Source of the DNA: Pseudomonadota bacterium
GTDB lineage: Bacteria; Pseudomonadota; Alphaproteobacteria; Reyranellales; Reyranellaceae
Direction of reading: 5' to 3'
Length of the DNA: 64,000 nt
Assembly: GCA_018242505.1 (NCBI GenBank)
Contig: JAFEBU010000040.1
Span: 62,001-126,000, forward strand
This document shows positions 1-8,178 of this stretch, piece after piece. A model generated the notes under the pieces. It saw nothing but the letters and a program-made list of their open reading frames with translations, ran no database searches and was not told the DNA's origin. Numbering within the stretch: the stretch's first letter is position 1; every line of letters starts with the position of its first letter. The position numbers and the translations under genes were made by a program.

Positions 1-1
1 C

Positions 2-541
2 GCCGGCGCCCTGGCCGCCTACGCGGTTGGCCTCCCGCCCTTTATCCTGGTGAAGGCGCTGACGCCCGGCTTCTTCGCACGCGAAGACACCCGCACGCCG
101 CTTTACGTTGCAATCGTCTGCATTGTCGTCAATGTTGCGATGAATGCGGCCTTCATCTACGGCACATCGCTTGCCCAGGTCGGCATCGCACTCGCTTCGT
201 CGCTCGCGGGTTGGCTCAACGCCGGCTTGCTGGCCGCTGTCTTGCTCCACCGCAGCCAATGGATGCCTGACCGGAGGTTGATATCCCGCTTTGTTCGAAC
301 GCTCCTCGCCGGCGCGGGCATGGGGGTCGTCCTCTGGATCGCCGGGCTTGGACTGAAAGCGCCGCTTTCCCATCCTGATCTTAAGGGCGTCGCAGCTCTC
401 GCCGGTGTTTGTGTCGCTGGCGCCCTTGCCTATGCAGGCCTCGCCGTGGCGCTCGGCGTGCTGAACCTCGCCGACCTGCGCTTCCTGCGCCGCCAGCCGG
501 CCGACGCTACGCCGCCAGTCGACCCAGGCGCACCACCGTAA
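2..541 (+). CDS. murJ: Lipid II flippase MurJ, C-terminal part (gene begins before the window)
   Basis: MurJ (MviN) is an inner-membrane MOP-superfamily protein that flips lipid II for peptidoglycan synthesis. Only the last 179 residues are here, read in an open frame from base 2 to a TAA at 539-541. The segment holds the family-typical stretch around KALTPGFFAREDTRTPLY followed by several hydrophobic helices and a short Pro-rich tail. The ending overlaps, tail to tail, the convergent gene on the minus strand. In many alphaproteobacteria murJ is followed directly by trpS; here about 3 kb lies between them. The identification rests on the conserved LTPGFFAR region and the membrane pattern. Confidence 0.9.
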   Translation, partial: AGALAAYAVGLPPFILVKALTPGFFAREDTRTPLYVAIVCIVVNVAMNAAFIYGTSLAQVGIALASSLAGWLNAGLLAAVLLHRSQWMPDRRLISRFVRTLLAGAGMGVVLWIAGLGLKAPLSHPDLKGVAALAGVCVAGALAYAGLAVALGVLNLADLRFLRRQPADATPPVDPGAPP

Positions 542-1451
542 CACCGGGCCGCAGCGGACGGTTGGACGACGGCATGACGAGCACGCAGTTGTCGTAGGGC
601 GTGGTCACGGGCTCGCCATCGTCGTGGCCCAGCACCGTGCCGGCCTTGGCGATCACCTCCTGCCCCTCGAATTGACGCGCCGGCGTGTAATTGCCGCGCT
701 TGGTGGCGATGGCATGCGTCACCTCGACAACACGCTGTTGGGGTGGCGACGGCCGCTTCCAGTCAGCCGGCAAATCGCCCGGCTCGATCACACCCGTCTC
801 GGTCAGGAATCGCGCCGTCACATCCTTGGCGACGACGACCGAGGAGGCACGCCAGTGCTGGCCGGTCTCGATCAGCAGGGCGTTGCTGGGGCTCTTCGGA
901 TCTCCGAAGGCGCCATAGTCGCGCATGCGCAGCCCGGCGGCGTGACCGGCGTCACGGATGATATCGATCGGCGCACCGATCCTGCGGGCGAAGGCCACGC
1001 CCTTGTCCAGCGGCCCCGCCAACATCAACGGTACGCCATCGTCGTGCATGGAATGCAGGTCGAGCAGGAAGTCGGCGCGTTCGACAAACGGCTTCACGAC
1101 CTGCGCCCGTCGCGTCTCGACGGTGGTGGCGGGCTGGTCGAGCCGGCCCCAGGTGCGATTGAAATCCTCGTCGACCATGCGCGACTTGAACGGCGTGCGC
1201 GGATCGAAACTCAGGTAGGCCTCGATATTGTTGAACGAGAAGATCAGGGTGCCCCGCCGTGGCCGCAGTCCCTTGTCGAGCAAGGCATCGACGACCACCG
1301 CGCCCGACACCTCGTTGCCATGCGTCAGCGCCGCAACCATCGCCGTCGGCCCCGGCTTGCCGCTCTCGAAGACATGGATGTAGGGCGCCGCACCCTTCGC
1401 CCACCGACGCAGTTCGGGAAAAGCGAATTCGATCGGCGGCAGCTCAGACAT
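507..1451 (-). CDS. M14-family succinylglutamate desuccinylase/aspartoacylase-like deacylase
   Basis: The product is a 314-residue zinc hydrolase of the aspartoacylase/succinylglutamate desuccinylase branch of carboxypeptidase-like enzymes, which remove acyl groups from N-acyl amino acids. The zinc site is visible as HGNE near residue 40 and the later DLHSMHDDG histidine, and an RxxxxDEDFNR-type segment lies between. I start it at the ATG at 1451, giving MSELPPIEF, because the 30 residues encoded upstream look non-coding. The substrate cannot be read from sequence. Its 3' end overlaps the end of murJ by about 35 bases, and together with the next genes it separates murJ from trpS. Confidence 0.85.
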   Translation of the reverse strand: MSELPPIEFAFPELRRWAKGAAPYIHVFESGKPGPTAMVAALTHGNEVSGAVVVDALLDKGLRPRRGTLIFSFNNIEAYLSFDPRTPFKSRMVDEDFNRTWGRLDQPATTVETRRAQVVKPFVERADFLLDLHSMHDDGVPLMLAGPLDKGVAFARRIGAPIDIIRDAGHAAGLRMRDYGAFGDPKSPSNALLIETGQHWRASSVVVAKDVTARFLTETGVIEPGDLPADWKRPSPPQQRVVEVTHAIATKRGNYTPARQFEGQEVIAKAGTVLGHDDGEPVTTPYDNCVLVMPSSNRPLRPGVTVVRLGRLAA

Positions 1452-1596
1452 TCGACAGCATCCATTTCCAGTCAGGCAGAGGGAAGCGCACGCTAGGCCA
1501 AGGGCGGGTGGATCGCCAGTGCCGAAAAGCACCGTCATCATTGCGCACCCCCCGGTGCGACCTTACCGTCGTCATCGTCTTTCCCAAGAGGCCTGC

Positions 1597-2583
1597 ATGG
1601 CTCCCCTCGCCACAGTCGACTCGCTCGACGTCCAGATCCTGGTCGACAATGTCACCGATTCGCTCTCTTCGGCACCGTCCTTCGTCGAAACGGAATTTGC
1701 CGGCCTCGGGCGACGGCGGGGCGCGGCCTGGGTGCTGGGCGGCGCCTGCCTCTGCTGCGCAGCACACGGCCTCTCGTGTCTGCTGACCATCCGCGTGGGC
1801 GATCGGAGCCGCGCCGTCCTGTTCGATTCAGGACCAGAGGACCGCACCCTCGAACAGAACGTCTCGCGGCTCGGTGTCGACCTCGGCCCGGTCGAAGCGA
1901 TGGTGCTGAGTCACGGCCACTGGGATCACGCCGGCGCGATGCTGCGCGCTTTGCAGCTCGTGCGCGATCGTAACGGCGGGCGCGACATTCCCTGCTACAT
2001 GCACCCCGACATGTTCAGAAGCCGTGCGGCCAAGCTGACAGACGGCTCGTTCCGACCGATGGAGGATGTGCCGTCGGCGGCCGACCTCGAAGCCCATGGC
2101 GGGCACGTGATCTCCACCCGCGCCGCTCAGACGATCGCAGGTGACACCGTGTTTGTGAGCGGCGAGATCCCGCGCGTGAGCGGCTTCGAGCCCGGCCTGC
2201 CCGGCCAGCACCGCCGGACCGAGGATGGCAAAGGCTGGGAGCCGGACGAGCTGCTGATGGACGAGCGTTTCATTGCCGTGAATGTGCGCGGCAAGGGGCT
2301 GATCGTGCTGACTGCCTGCAGTCATGCCGGCGTGATCAACGTGCTGACCCATGCGCGCGCGAGCTTTCCCGGCGTAAAGCTGCACGCGGTGCTGGGCGGG
2401 TTGCATCTGAGCGGTCTCAACGAGCGCATCATCCCGCAGACCGTGAAGGCGCTCGGCGCCTTCGACCTCGAGGTGATCGCGGCCGGTCACTGTACCGGCT
2501 GGCGCGCGATGACGGCGCTCGCTAATGCCTTCGGCGACGGCAAGCTCGCGCCGCTGGCGGTCGGCAAGAGGCTGCGTTTCTGA
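1597..2583 (+). CDS. Metallo-beta-lactamase-fold hydrolase (COG1237-like)
   Basis: This 328-residue MBL-fold protein carries the signature HGHWDHAG (HxHxDH) near residue 105 and downstream metal-ligand histidines in TACSHAG and AAGHCTGW. The long insert between the motifs and the LGGLHLSG segment match the group annotated as 7,8-dihydropterin-6-methyl-4-(beta-D-ribofuranosyl)aminobenzene-5'-phosphate synthase-like (COG1237). That name comes from an archaeal enzyme and should not be taken as the function here. I chose the ATG at 1597, which gives MAPLATVDS. The start is divergent from the deacylase gene, with about 145 bases between. Confidence 0.85.
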   Translation: MAPLATVDSLDVQILVDNVTDSLSSAPSFVETEFAGLGRRRGAAWVLGGACLCCAAHGLSCLLTIRVGDRSRAVLFDSGPEDRTLEQNVSRLGVDLGPVEAMVLSHGHWDHAGAMLRALQLVRDRNGGRDIPCYMHPDMFRSRAAKLTDGSFRPMEDVPSAADLEAHGGHVISTRAAQTIAGDTVFVSGEIPRVSGFEPGLPGQHRRTEDGKGWEPDELLMDERFIAVNVRGKGLIVLTACSHAGVINVLTHARASFPGVKLHAVLGGLHLSGLNERIIPQTVKALGAFDLEVIAAGHCTGWRAMTALANAFGDGKLAPLAVGKRLRF

Positions 2584-2635
2584 AGCAACATCCGCTCTGC
2601 CTCGATATCGTCCACTTGTTGGGGCCGAATAGGGA

Positions 2636-3450
2636 ATGCGGTTCTTCCTGGCAAGCTGGCTCGTCGGTCTGGTGGCCCTCGCAATCGCCGCCGCCGTCCT
2701 GCTGTCGCCACGGACGCTGGCACACACCGCGACGCCGGCGATGCCGGGGCCTGACCGTCTTGTCGTCGCCGTCATGGCGAACTAACAGCTACGCCCAGAT
2801 CATCGACGACGATAAAGCCTTCGGAGTTTGGCGCGCCGCGGCGCCCTGTTCACACGAAGCTTTGGCCAGATCACCCGAGTCAGCCGAACTATTTCTTCAC
2901 GCTGTTCGGCGGCTCGACGCATGACGTCACAGACGACGATGACCACGCGCTCACCGGGGCGGCTCTCGCCGACGCCCTGAAGAGCCGAGGCAAGACGTTC
3001 GCCGGCTACATCGAGGAAGGATCGCCGAGAAGCACAATCCGTAGGGATCGTTCAGCCATGTCGGCAACGTCGAGCGAGGCTACAATGACTTTCCGAGAGA
3101 TTTCACCGCACTGCCGACGGTGAGTTCCGGCATTCCCGACCGGCAACATGACATGCACGACGGGTTGATCGGGCAAGGCGATCGTTGGCTGCGCCAGAAG
3201 CTCGATTACTATGTCGAATGGTTCGGGCATCACAACAGCCTGTTCATCCTGACCTTCGACGAGGACAACGACCGGGCCCGGAACCTGATTCCCACGCTGT
3301 TCGGCGGCGACGGCGTCGCGCCCGGCCATTACCACGAGCGGATCGACCATTGCCGCGTGCTTCAGACAGTGCTTGCGATGTTCGGCCTTCACTTCACTCG
3401 CCCGGTCGGCCTTGCCGCTCCGATCAGGGGAATCTGGCGCGGGAAGCAGC
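2636..3450 (+). pseudogene. Frameshifted phosphoesterase (PF04185-type acid phosphatase/phospholipase C-like) pseudogene
   Basis: Pieces of one protein can be read in order but in changing frames. There is an N-terminal signal-like helix from the ATG at 2636 with PGPDRLVVAVMAN stopping at TAA 2783-2785. NSYAQIIDDDKAF follows in another frame, then GALFTRSFGQI, then HPSQPNYFFTLFGG through ALKSRGKTFAGYIEEGSP. A last frame from about 3050 carries YNDFPRDFTALPTV, DRQHDMHDG, ILTFDEDN and RVLQTVLAMFG. These are the conserved blocks of bacterial phosphoesterases that act in the periplasm. At least four frame changes mean it cannot give a full product. The gene was probably functional recently, because the blocks are still easy to recognise. 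Confidence 0.8.
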
Positions 3451-3582
3451 CGCTCCCGTCCGCCCTCCATCTTGATTCCGACCGTAAGGTGGGCGATACC
3501 CGCCCGCCCTCGCCTTCCACCGGCGGGCGCGCGCGGAGGTCCATATCCCGCGCTTCTTGATCAGTGAGCGGAGTCCACATCC

Positions 3583-4653
3583 ATGCCTGACGCGAACAGC
3601 CCTTCGGCCGCCCCCAATCCGCATCTCGCCCCATACCAGGCGCGCGGTCTCAAGGGTCGTATCCTTTCGGGCGTACAACCCACCGGCAATCTCCATCTCG
3701 GCAACTATCTCGGCGCGATCCGCAACTTCGCGCGCCTGCAGAGCGACTACGAGTGCCTCTATTGCGTGGTCGACATGCACGCCATCACGGTGTGGCAGGA
3801 TCCGAAGGAACTCGGAGCACAGACCCGCGAGATCGCCGCGGCCTTCCTGGCAGCCGGCGTCGACGGTGCGAAGAACGCGATCTTCAGCCAGTCGGCCGTG
3901 CCCGAGCACGCGCAACTCGCCTGGATATTCAATTGCGTCGCCCGCGTCGGCTGGATGAACCGCATGACGCAGTTCAAGGAGAAGGCCGGCAAGGACCGCG
4001 AGAACGCCTCGCTCGGCCTCTACGCCTATCCGGCACTGATGGCGGCCGACATCCTGATCTACAAGGCCACGCACGTGCCGGTCGGCGAGGACCAGAAGCA
4101 GCACCTCGAACTCACGCGCGATATCGCCATCAAGTTCAACAACGACTACAACGCGCCCGATTTCTTTCCGGTGACGGAGCCGCTGATCTTCGGCGCCGCG
4201 ACGCGCGTCATGAGCCTGCGCGACGGCACCAAGAAGATGAGCAAGTCCGACCCATCGGACTATTCGCGCATCAACCTCACCGACGATGCCGACGCTATCG
4301 CCCAGAAGATCCGCCGCGCCAAGACCGACCCGCATCCCATGCCCGAGACGGCAGCCGATGCGGAGAAGCGGCCGGATGCCGACAACCTTCTCGGCATCTA
4401 CGCCGCGCTCGCCGACCGCGCGAAGGACGAGGTGATCCGCGAATTCGCCGGCAAGCAGTTCTCGGAATTCAAGGCGGCGCTGACCGAGCTCGCCGTGGCC
4501 AAGCTCGGTCCCATAGGGGCCGAGATGCAGCGCCTGATGAAGGATCCGGGCCATGTCGATTCGGTCTTGCGCGCCGGCGCCGAAAAAGCGCGCACCGTCG
4601 CCGGCCCGATCCTGGCCGACGTCTACAAGACCGTCGGCTTCCTGAAGCCTTGA
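3583..4653 (+). CDS. trpS: Tryptophan--tRNA ligase
   Basis: TrpS charges tRNA-Trp with tryptophan in the cytoplasm and is a class I synthetase. The 356-residue product has the HIGH-type motif as HLGN at residues 38-41, the tryptophan-pocket region around VVDMHA and [15 protein letters not shown], and KMSKS at 218-222, all in the usual order. The length is slightly above the 330-350 typical of the family because of about 27 extra N-terminal residues. An alternative start further in is possible. The frame is intact and directly follows the decayed phosphoesterase. Confidence 0.97.
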   Translation: MPDANSPSAAPNPHLAPYQARGLKGRILSGVQPTGNLHLGNYLGAIRNFARLQSDYECLYCVVDMHAITVWQDPKELGAQTREIAAAFLAAGVDGAKNAIFSQSAVPEHAQLAWIFNCVARVGWMNRMTQFKEKAGKDRENASLGLYAYPALMAADILIYKATHVPVGEDQKQHLELTRDIAIKFNNDYNAPDFFPVTEPLIFGAATRVMSLRDGTKKMSKSDPSDYSRINLTDDADAIAQKIRRAKTDPHPMPETAADAEKRPDADNLLGIYAALADRAKDEVIREFAGKQFSEFKAALTELAVAKLGPIGAEMQRLMKDPGHVDSVLRAGAEKARTVAGPILADVYKTVGFLKP

Positions 4654-4703
4654 ATCCGAAGCGCGCTACCCAGGTCGCCCGCCGCTGCTCGTGCTTCTTT
4701 TCG

Positions 4704-4729
4704 GTCGCCCAGCCCTTGGACTGGGCGAC
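4704..4729. terminator. Perfect 9-bp hairpin between convergent trpS and heparinase-like genes
   Basis: GTCGCCCAG at 4704-4712 pairs perfectly with CTGGGCGAC at 4721-4729 around an 8-base loop. It sits in the 218-base gap between two genes that end facing each other. There is no T-run on either side, so it is at best a weak bidirectional terminator or a 3'-end stabilising structure. Confidence 0.4.
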
Positions 4730-4871
4730 GCCGCCATGTGCTTGGCGGTGAGTTGCGCCGAATCGAGCGCGCGCTGGCGTTGTCGGCGTGGGTGCAGGAG
4801 CGATCGGCTCGGTTGGTGATGGCGATCGGCAACCCTTCCATTGGGGGATGGACGTCAGGCGCGTTCGGCGC

Positions 4872-6620
4872 TCAGCCTTCCATCCGGGTCAGCGCCCACT
4901 TCACGGCAGCGCCCTCGGCTGGAACATGGCCCACGAGCACGATCTGCTCGGTGCGCCGCTGGCGGCCCTCCTCGCCGAGATAGATGCTTTCTGCCAGGCC
5001 GATGCCCGCGCCCGAAGCGCGCAAGCGCCAGCCGCGGCCGCTCGGCAGACGCATCAGCACCGCCTGGCCGCTTTGAGCCAAGGTCGCCTTCACCGCGGGG
5101 TGAAGATGGAAGCGCACGATGAACCGCTTGTCCGGCGTGGTCACCGGCCGGCCTTCCGGACCGGTGAACATGTCCTCGCCGCGCAGGTCCCCGCCATCGG
5201 GCGAGAGCCACAGGCGGCGGCGATGGATGATGCCGAACAGCGAGCGGTAGCCGTCGTGGCTCATGTCGAGCCATTGCGCTCCCTGATCCTCGGCCCGGTC
5301 CACCAGCACATTTCCGGCACGATATTCGAGTGCGCCGTGGTCGGTGATCTCGCTTGAGTTTGTGTCGTCGACCACGGCCGTCGAATGGGCCGCGGTGAAG
5401 CGCATGAAATGGCGCCATTCGCGCGGCGCACCAGGAAAGACGCCGCAATTCACGATCAGCCGTTCGTGCGCCGCGCTCATTTCGAACGAGAGCGTACCGG
5501 CATGGGCATCGTCGTCCATGCCGCGGCCGGGCGGACTGCCGGCGTCGGCGATCACCAGAGACGTGCCCGCGGTGAGCCGCTGGAAGCCGCTCGCCAGCGC
5601 CATCGCCGGCGCGCCCTCCCCCGAGCCCGAACGGGCGAGCACGAGGTCGATCATCGCGCGGCTGCCTTCCCAAGTGCCGTTGAACAAGGCCAGCCCACCG
5701 TCGCCGTGGCGGAAGAAGCGCAGCATCGGCGCCAGCCGATCGATCGCGGCACCGATCTCGGCCGGCACCTTGTGCTCGGCCGATGCGAGCGCGGCGCGCA
5801 CATCGATCAGATGGCGCAACACCTCGACCTGCAGGTGCGGTGCGCGCTCGGCGACCACGCCGTCGTGCAACACATAGCGTTTCACGAACCGGCCAAGCCG
5901 CGACACGGCCTGCTCGAGGCTCTTCTCGTACATCTGGCCTTCGCGCAGGAAAGCAACGTCGGCGAAGATCATCGCCTTCAGCGTGGCCACCGTTGCGTGG
6001 CCGGCAAGTCCGGTGCGCGAGAGACGCTTGAGATGCAGGCGCTGGCGGGCGAGCGAATGGACGAAGCGAGCGGCGAAGGTGGGATCGGCTGCCGTCGCCA
6101 GCCAGTCATAATGCCGGATCCATTCGGCAATGCGGCTGGCCAGCATGTCGCGTTTCCAGGTCGCCGCCGACCAACGGCCTTCGCGTTCGATCCAGTCGTC
6201 GATCAGGCGCACAGCCAATGCGGCACCGGCAGGATCACCGCAATCGCGCAGATCGCGCAGCCAGCCAAAGCCGTTCAGCGCCCCAAGCCACAGTTCACTG
6301 GCTCCTGGCCGCTGCCATGGCGGATCATGATCGCCGGTCGCGATCGACCCCACCTCGCCGCAAGCGGCCAGCGAACCGGCCAGCAGGCGCTGGCCAGAGA
6401 CCGCATCGCCCGGCCAGGAGTCGGGGGCCACCGCGAAGAAGGAGCCAGGGGTACGCTGGCCGATGGTCAACAGTTGCAACGGTGTCGAGACTAGGGCCTG
6501 TCCCCATTGGGCAAGCCTGTCCGTCAGACCGGGTGCTTGGGTGGCGGAGGAACGAACGGGCCGCGAGCCAGCCATCAAAGGCTCGCCAGGCCGTCGGGTG
6601 TCTGAGGCGACCAGTGTCAT
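4872..6620 (-). CDS. Heparinase II/III family protein
   Basis: This 582-residue protein has the layout of bacterial heparinase II/III-like proteins. The N-terminal half is helical (WRDLRDC, DWIERE, HYDWLATAADPTFAARFVHSLARQ), as in an alginate-lyase-type (alpha/alpha) toroid. The C-terminal beta-rich half includes RLIVNCGVFPG, FTAAHSTAVVDDTNSSEI and a RFHLHPAVKATL segment. No signal peptide is obvious. In alphaproteobacteria members of this family are common single genes, and their polysaccharide substrate is usually unknown. The start at 6620 (MTLVASDTRR) is the longest reading, and a start a few residues in (MAGSRPV) is possible. Confidence 0.85.
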   Translation of the reverse strand: MTLVASDTRRPGEPLMAGSRPVRSSATQAPGLTDRLAQWGQALVSTPLQLLTIGQRTPGSFFAVAPDSWPGDAVSGQRLLAGSLAACGEVGSIATGDHDPPWQRPGASELWLGALNGFGWLRDLRDCGDPAGAALAVRLIDDWIEREGRWSAATWKRDMLASRIAEWIRHYDWLATAADPTFAARFVHSLARQRLHLKRLSRTGLAGHATVATLKAMIFADVAFLREGQMYEKSLEQAVSRLGRFVKRYVLHDGVVAERAPHLQVEVLRHLIDVRAALASAEHKVPAEIGAAIDRLAPMLRFFRHGDGGLALFNGTWEGSRAMIDLVLARSGSGEGAPAMALASGFQRLTAGTSLVIADAGSPPGRGMDDDAHAGTLSFEMSAAHERLIVNCGVFPGAPREWRHFMRFTAAHSTAVVDDTNSSEITDHGALEYRAGNVLVDRAEDQGAQWLDMSHDGYRSLFGIIHRRRLWLSPDGGDLRGEDMFTGPEGRPVTTPDKRFIVRFHLHPAVKATLAQSGQAVLMRLPSGRGWRLRASGAGIGLAESIYLGEEGRQRRTEQIVLVGHVPAEGAAVKWALTRMEG

Positions 6621-6853
6621 CTTCGTCTGATCATTTTTAGCCCGACGGACTCCGCCGGGCGGTGAGGGATAGTGTCAGTCTAGCCGAGCCGGACGGCTAT
6701 GGCGATGCCCCGGCAGGTCCCAAATTGACCCCGATCTTGTCTCCGGAAGGTCCTTTGGCGGGACTTGAACGGTTTCCAGGAATAACCAGATTCATTCTAA
6801 GGAAGGCCGTCATGGCTTCCGAGCCGCTCGCTCTGCGGAGGAGGGTTGAGGTT

Positions 6854-7318
6854 ATGAGTCGCGTGCCGATGTTCAATTCGCCCCTGCTGCTGGGCTTCGA
6901 TCAGTTCGAGCGTACCCTCGATCGATTGGCCAAGAGCGCCGAGGGCTACCCTCCCTACAATATCGAGAAGGTCGGCGAGCACGGCTTACGCATCACATTG
7001 GCGGTGGCGGGCTTTTCCACCCGCAACTTAGCGATCGAGCTGGTGGAAAACCAGCTCACGGTGCGAGGCCGGCAAAGCGACGATTCCGACCGCGTCTTCC
7101 TTCATCGCGGCATCGCCGCCCGGCAGTTTCAGCGTGCGTTCATGCTGGCCGACGGTATCGAAGTGACGGGTGCCCGCCTGGACAACGGGCTTCTCGAAAT
7201 CGATCTCGTGCGGCCGGTTGCCGAGCCCCGCGTGCGGACCATTCGCATCGACTCCGGCCGGGAGGAGAGTGCGAACCAACCGATCGACATTACCGCGCGC
7301 CGTGTGGGACCGCGGTGA
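6854..7318 (+). CDS. Hsp20/alpha-crystallin family small heat-shock protein
   Basis: The 154-residue product is an ATP-independent holdase. The alpha-crystallin domain runs from about residue 35 (YPPYNIEKVGEHGLRITLAVAGF) through LTVRGRQ and the FLHRGIAARQFQRAF core to a C-terminal tail. I start it at the ATG at 6854 (MSRVPMFNSP), because a GAGG element lies just upstream and the 64 codons before it do not look like Hsp20. FDQFERTLDRL at the N-terminus is typical of the alphaproteobacterial class. It is followed after 17 bases by a DUF1150 gene, a pairing common in this group. A 233-base region upstream, shared with the divergent heparinase gene, must hold its promoter. Confidence 0.93.
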   Translation: MSRVPMFNSPLLLGFDQFERTLDRLAKSAEGYPPYNIEKVGEHGLRITLAVAGFSTRNLAIELVENQLTVRGRQSDDSDRVFLHRGIAARQFQRAFMLADGIEVTGARLDNGLLEIDLVRPVAEPRVRTIRIDSGREESANQPIDITARRVGPR

Positions 7319-7335
7319 GGCCCAAGGAGGTCATC

Positions 7336-7569
7336 ATGGTAAACAACCAGATCAACAAGCCGAGCGCCTTCACGCCCCTTGCTGACGACGCTTTCCTGAG
7401 CCTCGGCGCGCAGCAAATCGCCTACATCAAGGCGGTGAACCTGCCCGATGGGGCGCACGCCGTCGGGATTTTTTCCGCCGACGGCAAACCGATGGCTGCC
7501 GCTCCGTCCTTCGAGATCGCGGAAGCGCTCCTGCGTCAGCACGATCTCGAGCCGGCATTGGTGCACTGA
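7336..7569 (+). CDS. DUF1150 family protein
   Basis: This 77-residue protein has the DUF1150 (PF06620) core: GAQQIAYIKAV, then a short turn, then VGIFSADGKPMA, ending in EIAEALLRQHDLEPALVH. The family is small, largely alphaproteobacterial and has no established function. It is repeatedly found beside Hsp20 genes, as here. The ATG at 7336 is preceded at 7324-7330 by an excellent AAGGAGG ribosome binding site, which decides the start over the in-frame codon at 7315. It probably forms one transcript with the Hsp20 gene. Confidence 0.88.
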   Translation: MVNNQINKPSAFTPLADDAFLSLGAQQIAYIKAVNLPDGAHAVGIFSADGKPMAAAPSFEIAEALLRQHDLEPALVH

Positions 7570-7594
7570 CGCCAGCCACGGATACCGAGGCGCG

Positions 7595-8065
7595 TCAGGC
7601 CGCACTTTGTGCCTGGACCGCCTCGACGAGGAGGGCGTAGAGCGCATCGGCCTTGTCTGTCGCGCGCAGCTTCTCGACCAGCGAGCGGTCCCGCAACAGG
7701 CGTGAGACACGGGCCAGCGCCTTCAGATGGTCGGCGCCGGCGCCCTCTGGCGCCAACAGCAGGAAAACAAGGTCCACAGGACGCTCGTCGATCGATTCGA
7801 AATCGATCGGCTGGGCGAGCCGTGCGAACAGGCCGACGGGATTGGCGAGCGCCGATATCCGTCCGTGCGGGATGGCGATCCCGCCGCCGATGCCGGTCGA
7901 CCCCAACCGCTCGCGTTCGAGCAGGCGGTCGAACAGGCGTCGCTCTTCGAGCTTGAAAAGGGTTGCGGCGCGGCTCGCCAACTCCCCGATCAGCGCCTTC
8001 TTTCCAGACGCCTTCACGCAGGCCAGGACGGCGTCCGGGCCGGGCAGTATATCGGCGATTTCCAC
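7595..8065 (-). CDS. ptsN: PTS IIA-like nitrogen-regulatory protein PtsN (EIIA-Ntr)
   Basis: PtsN is the terminal phospho-acceptor of the nitrogen-related PTS and regulates potassium transport, nitrogen metabolism and other targets by its phosphorylation state. The 156-residue product is the standard length and has the phosphorylation histidine at residue 67 within GGIAIPHGRI, plus the LVFLLLAPEGAGADHLKALARVSRLLRD core. It lies downstream of rpoN on the same strand, its normal partner, but the hpf/raiA-like ribosome-hibernation gene that usually sits between them is absent. Only 113 bases separate the two genes. Confidence 0.95.
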   Translation of the reverse strand: MEIADILPGPDAVLACVKASGKKALIGELASRAATLFKLEERRLFDRLLERERLGSTGIGGGIAIPHGRISALANPVGLFARLAQPIDFESIDERPVDLVFLLLAPEGAGADHLKALARVSRLLRDRSLVEKLRATDKADALYALLVEAVQAQSAA

Positions 8066-8178
8066 AATCTCACCAACAGGTTAGCAGCTCGGGCCCAGTA
8101 TTTCCCGGCGCGAAGTGCGCCCCTATAAGCGCCCGCGTCGGGCCGGTCAAGCCCACCCGAATGGCCGCTTCCGGCCCC

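Noticed and set aside
6764..6769. CTTGAA as a heat-shock (RpoH) -35 box for the Hsp20 gene
   Set aside because: No matching -10 element is found at the proper distance. A ROSE-type thermometer was also considered, but no convincing pairing with the ribosome site was seen.
8140..8177. GGGCCGG/CCGGCCC pairing after rpoN as a terminator
   Set aside because: The loop is 24 bases, the arms are plain GC, and there is no T-run. It may be chance in GC-rich sequence.
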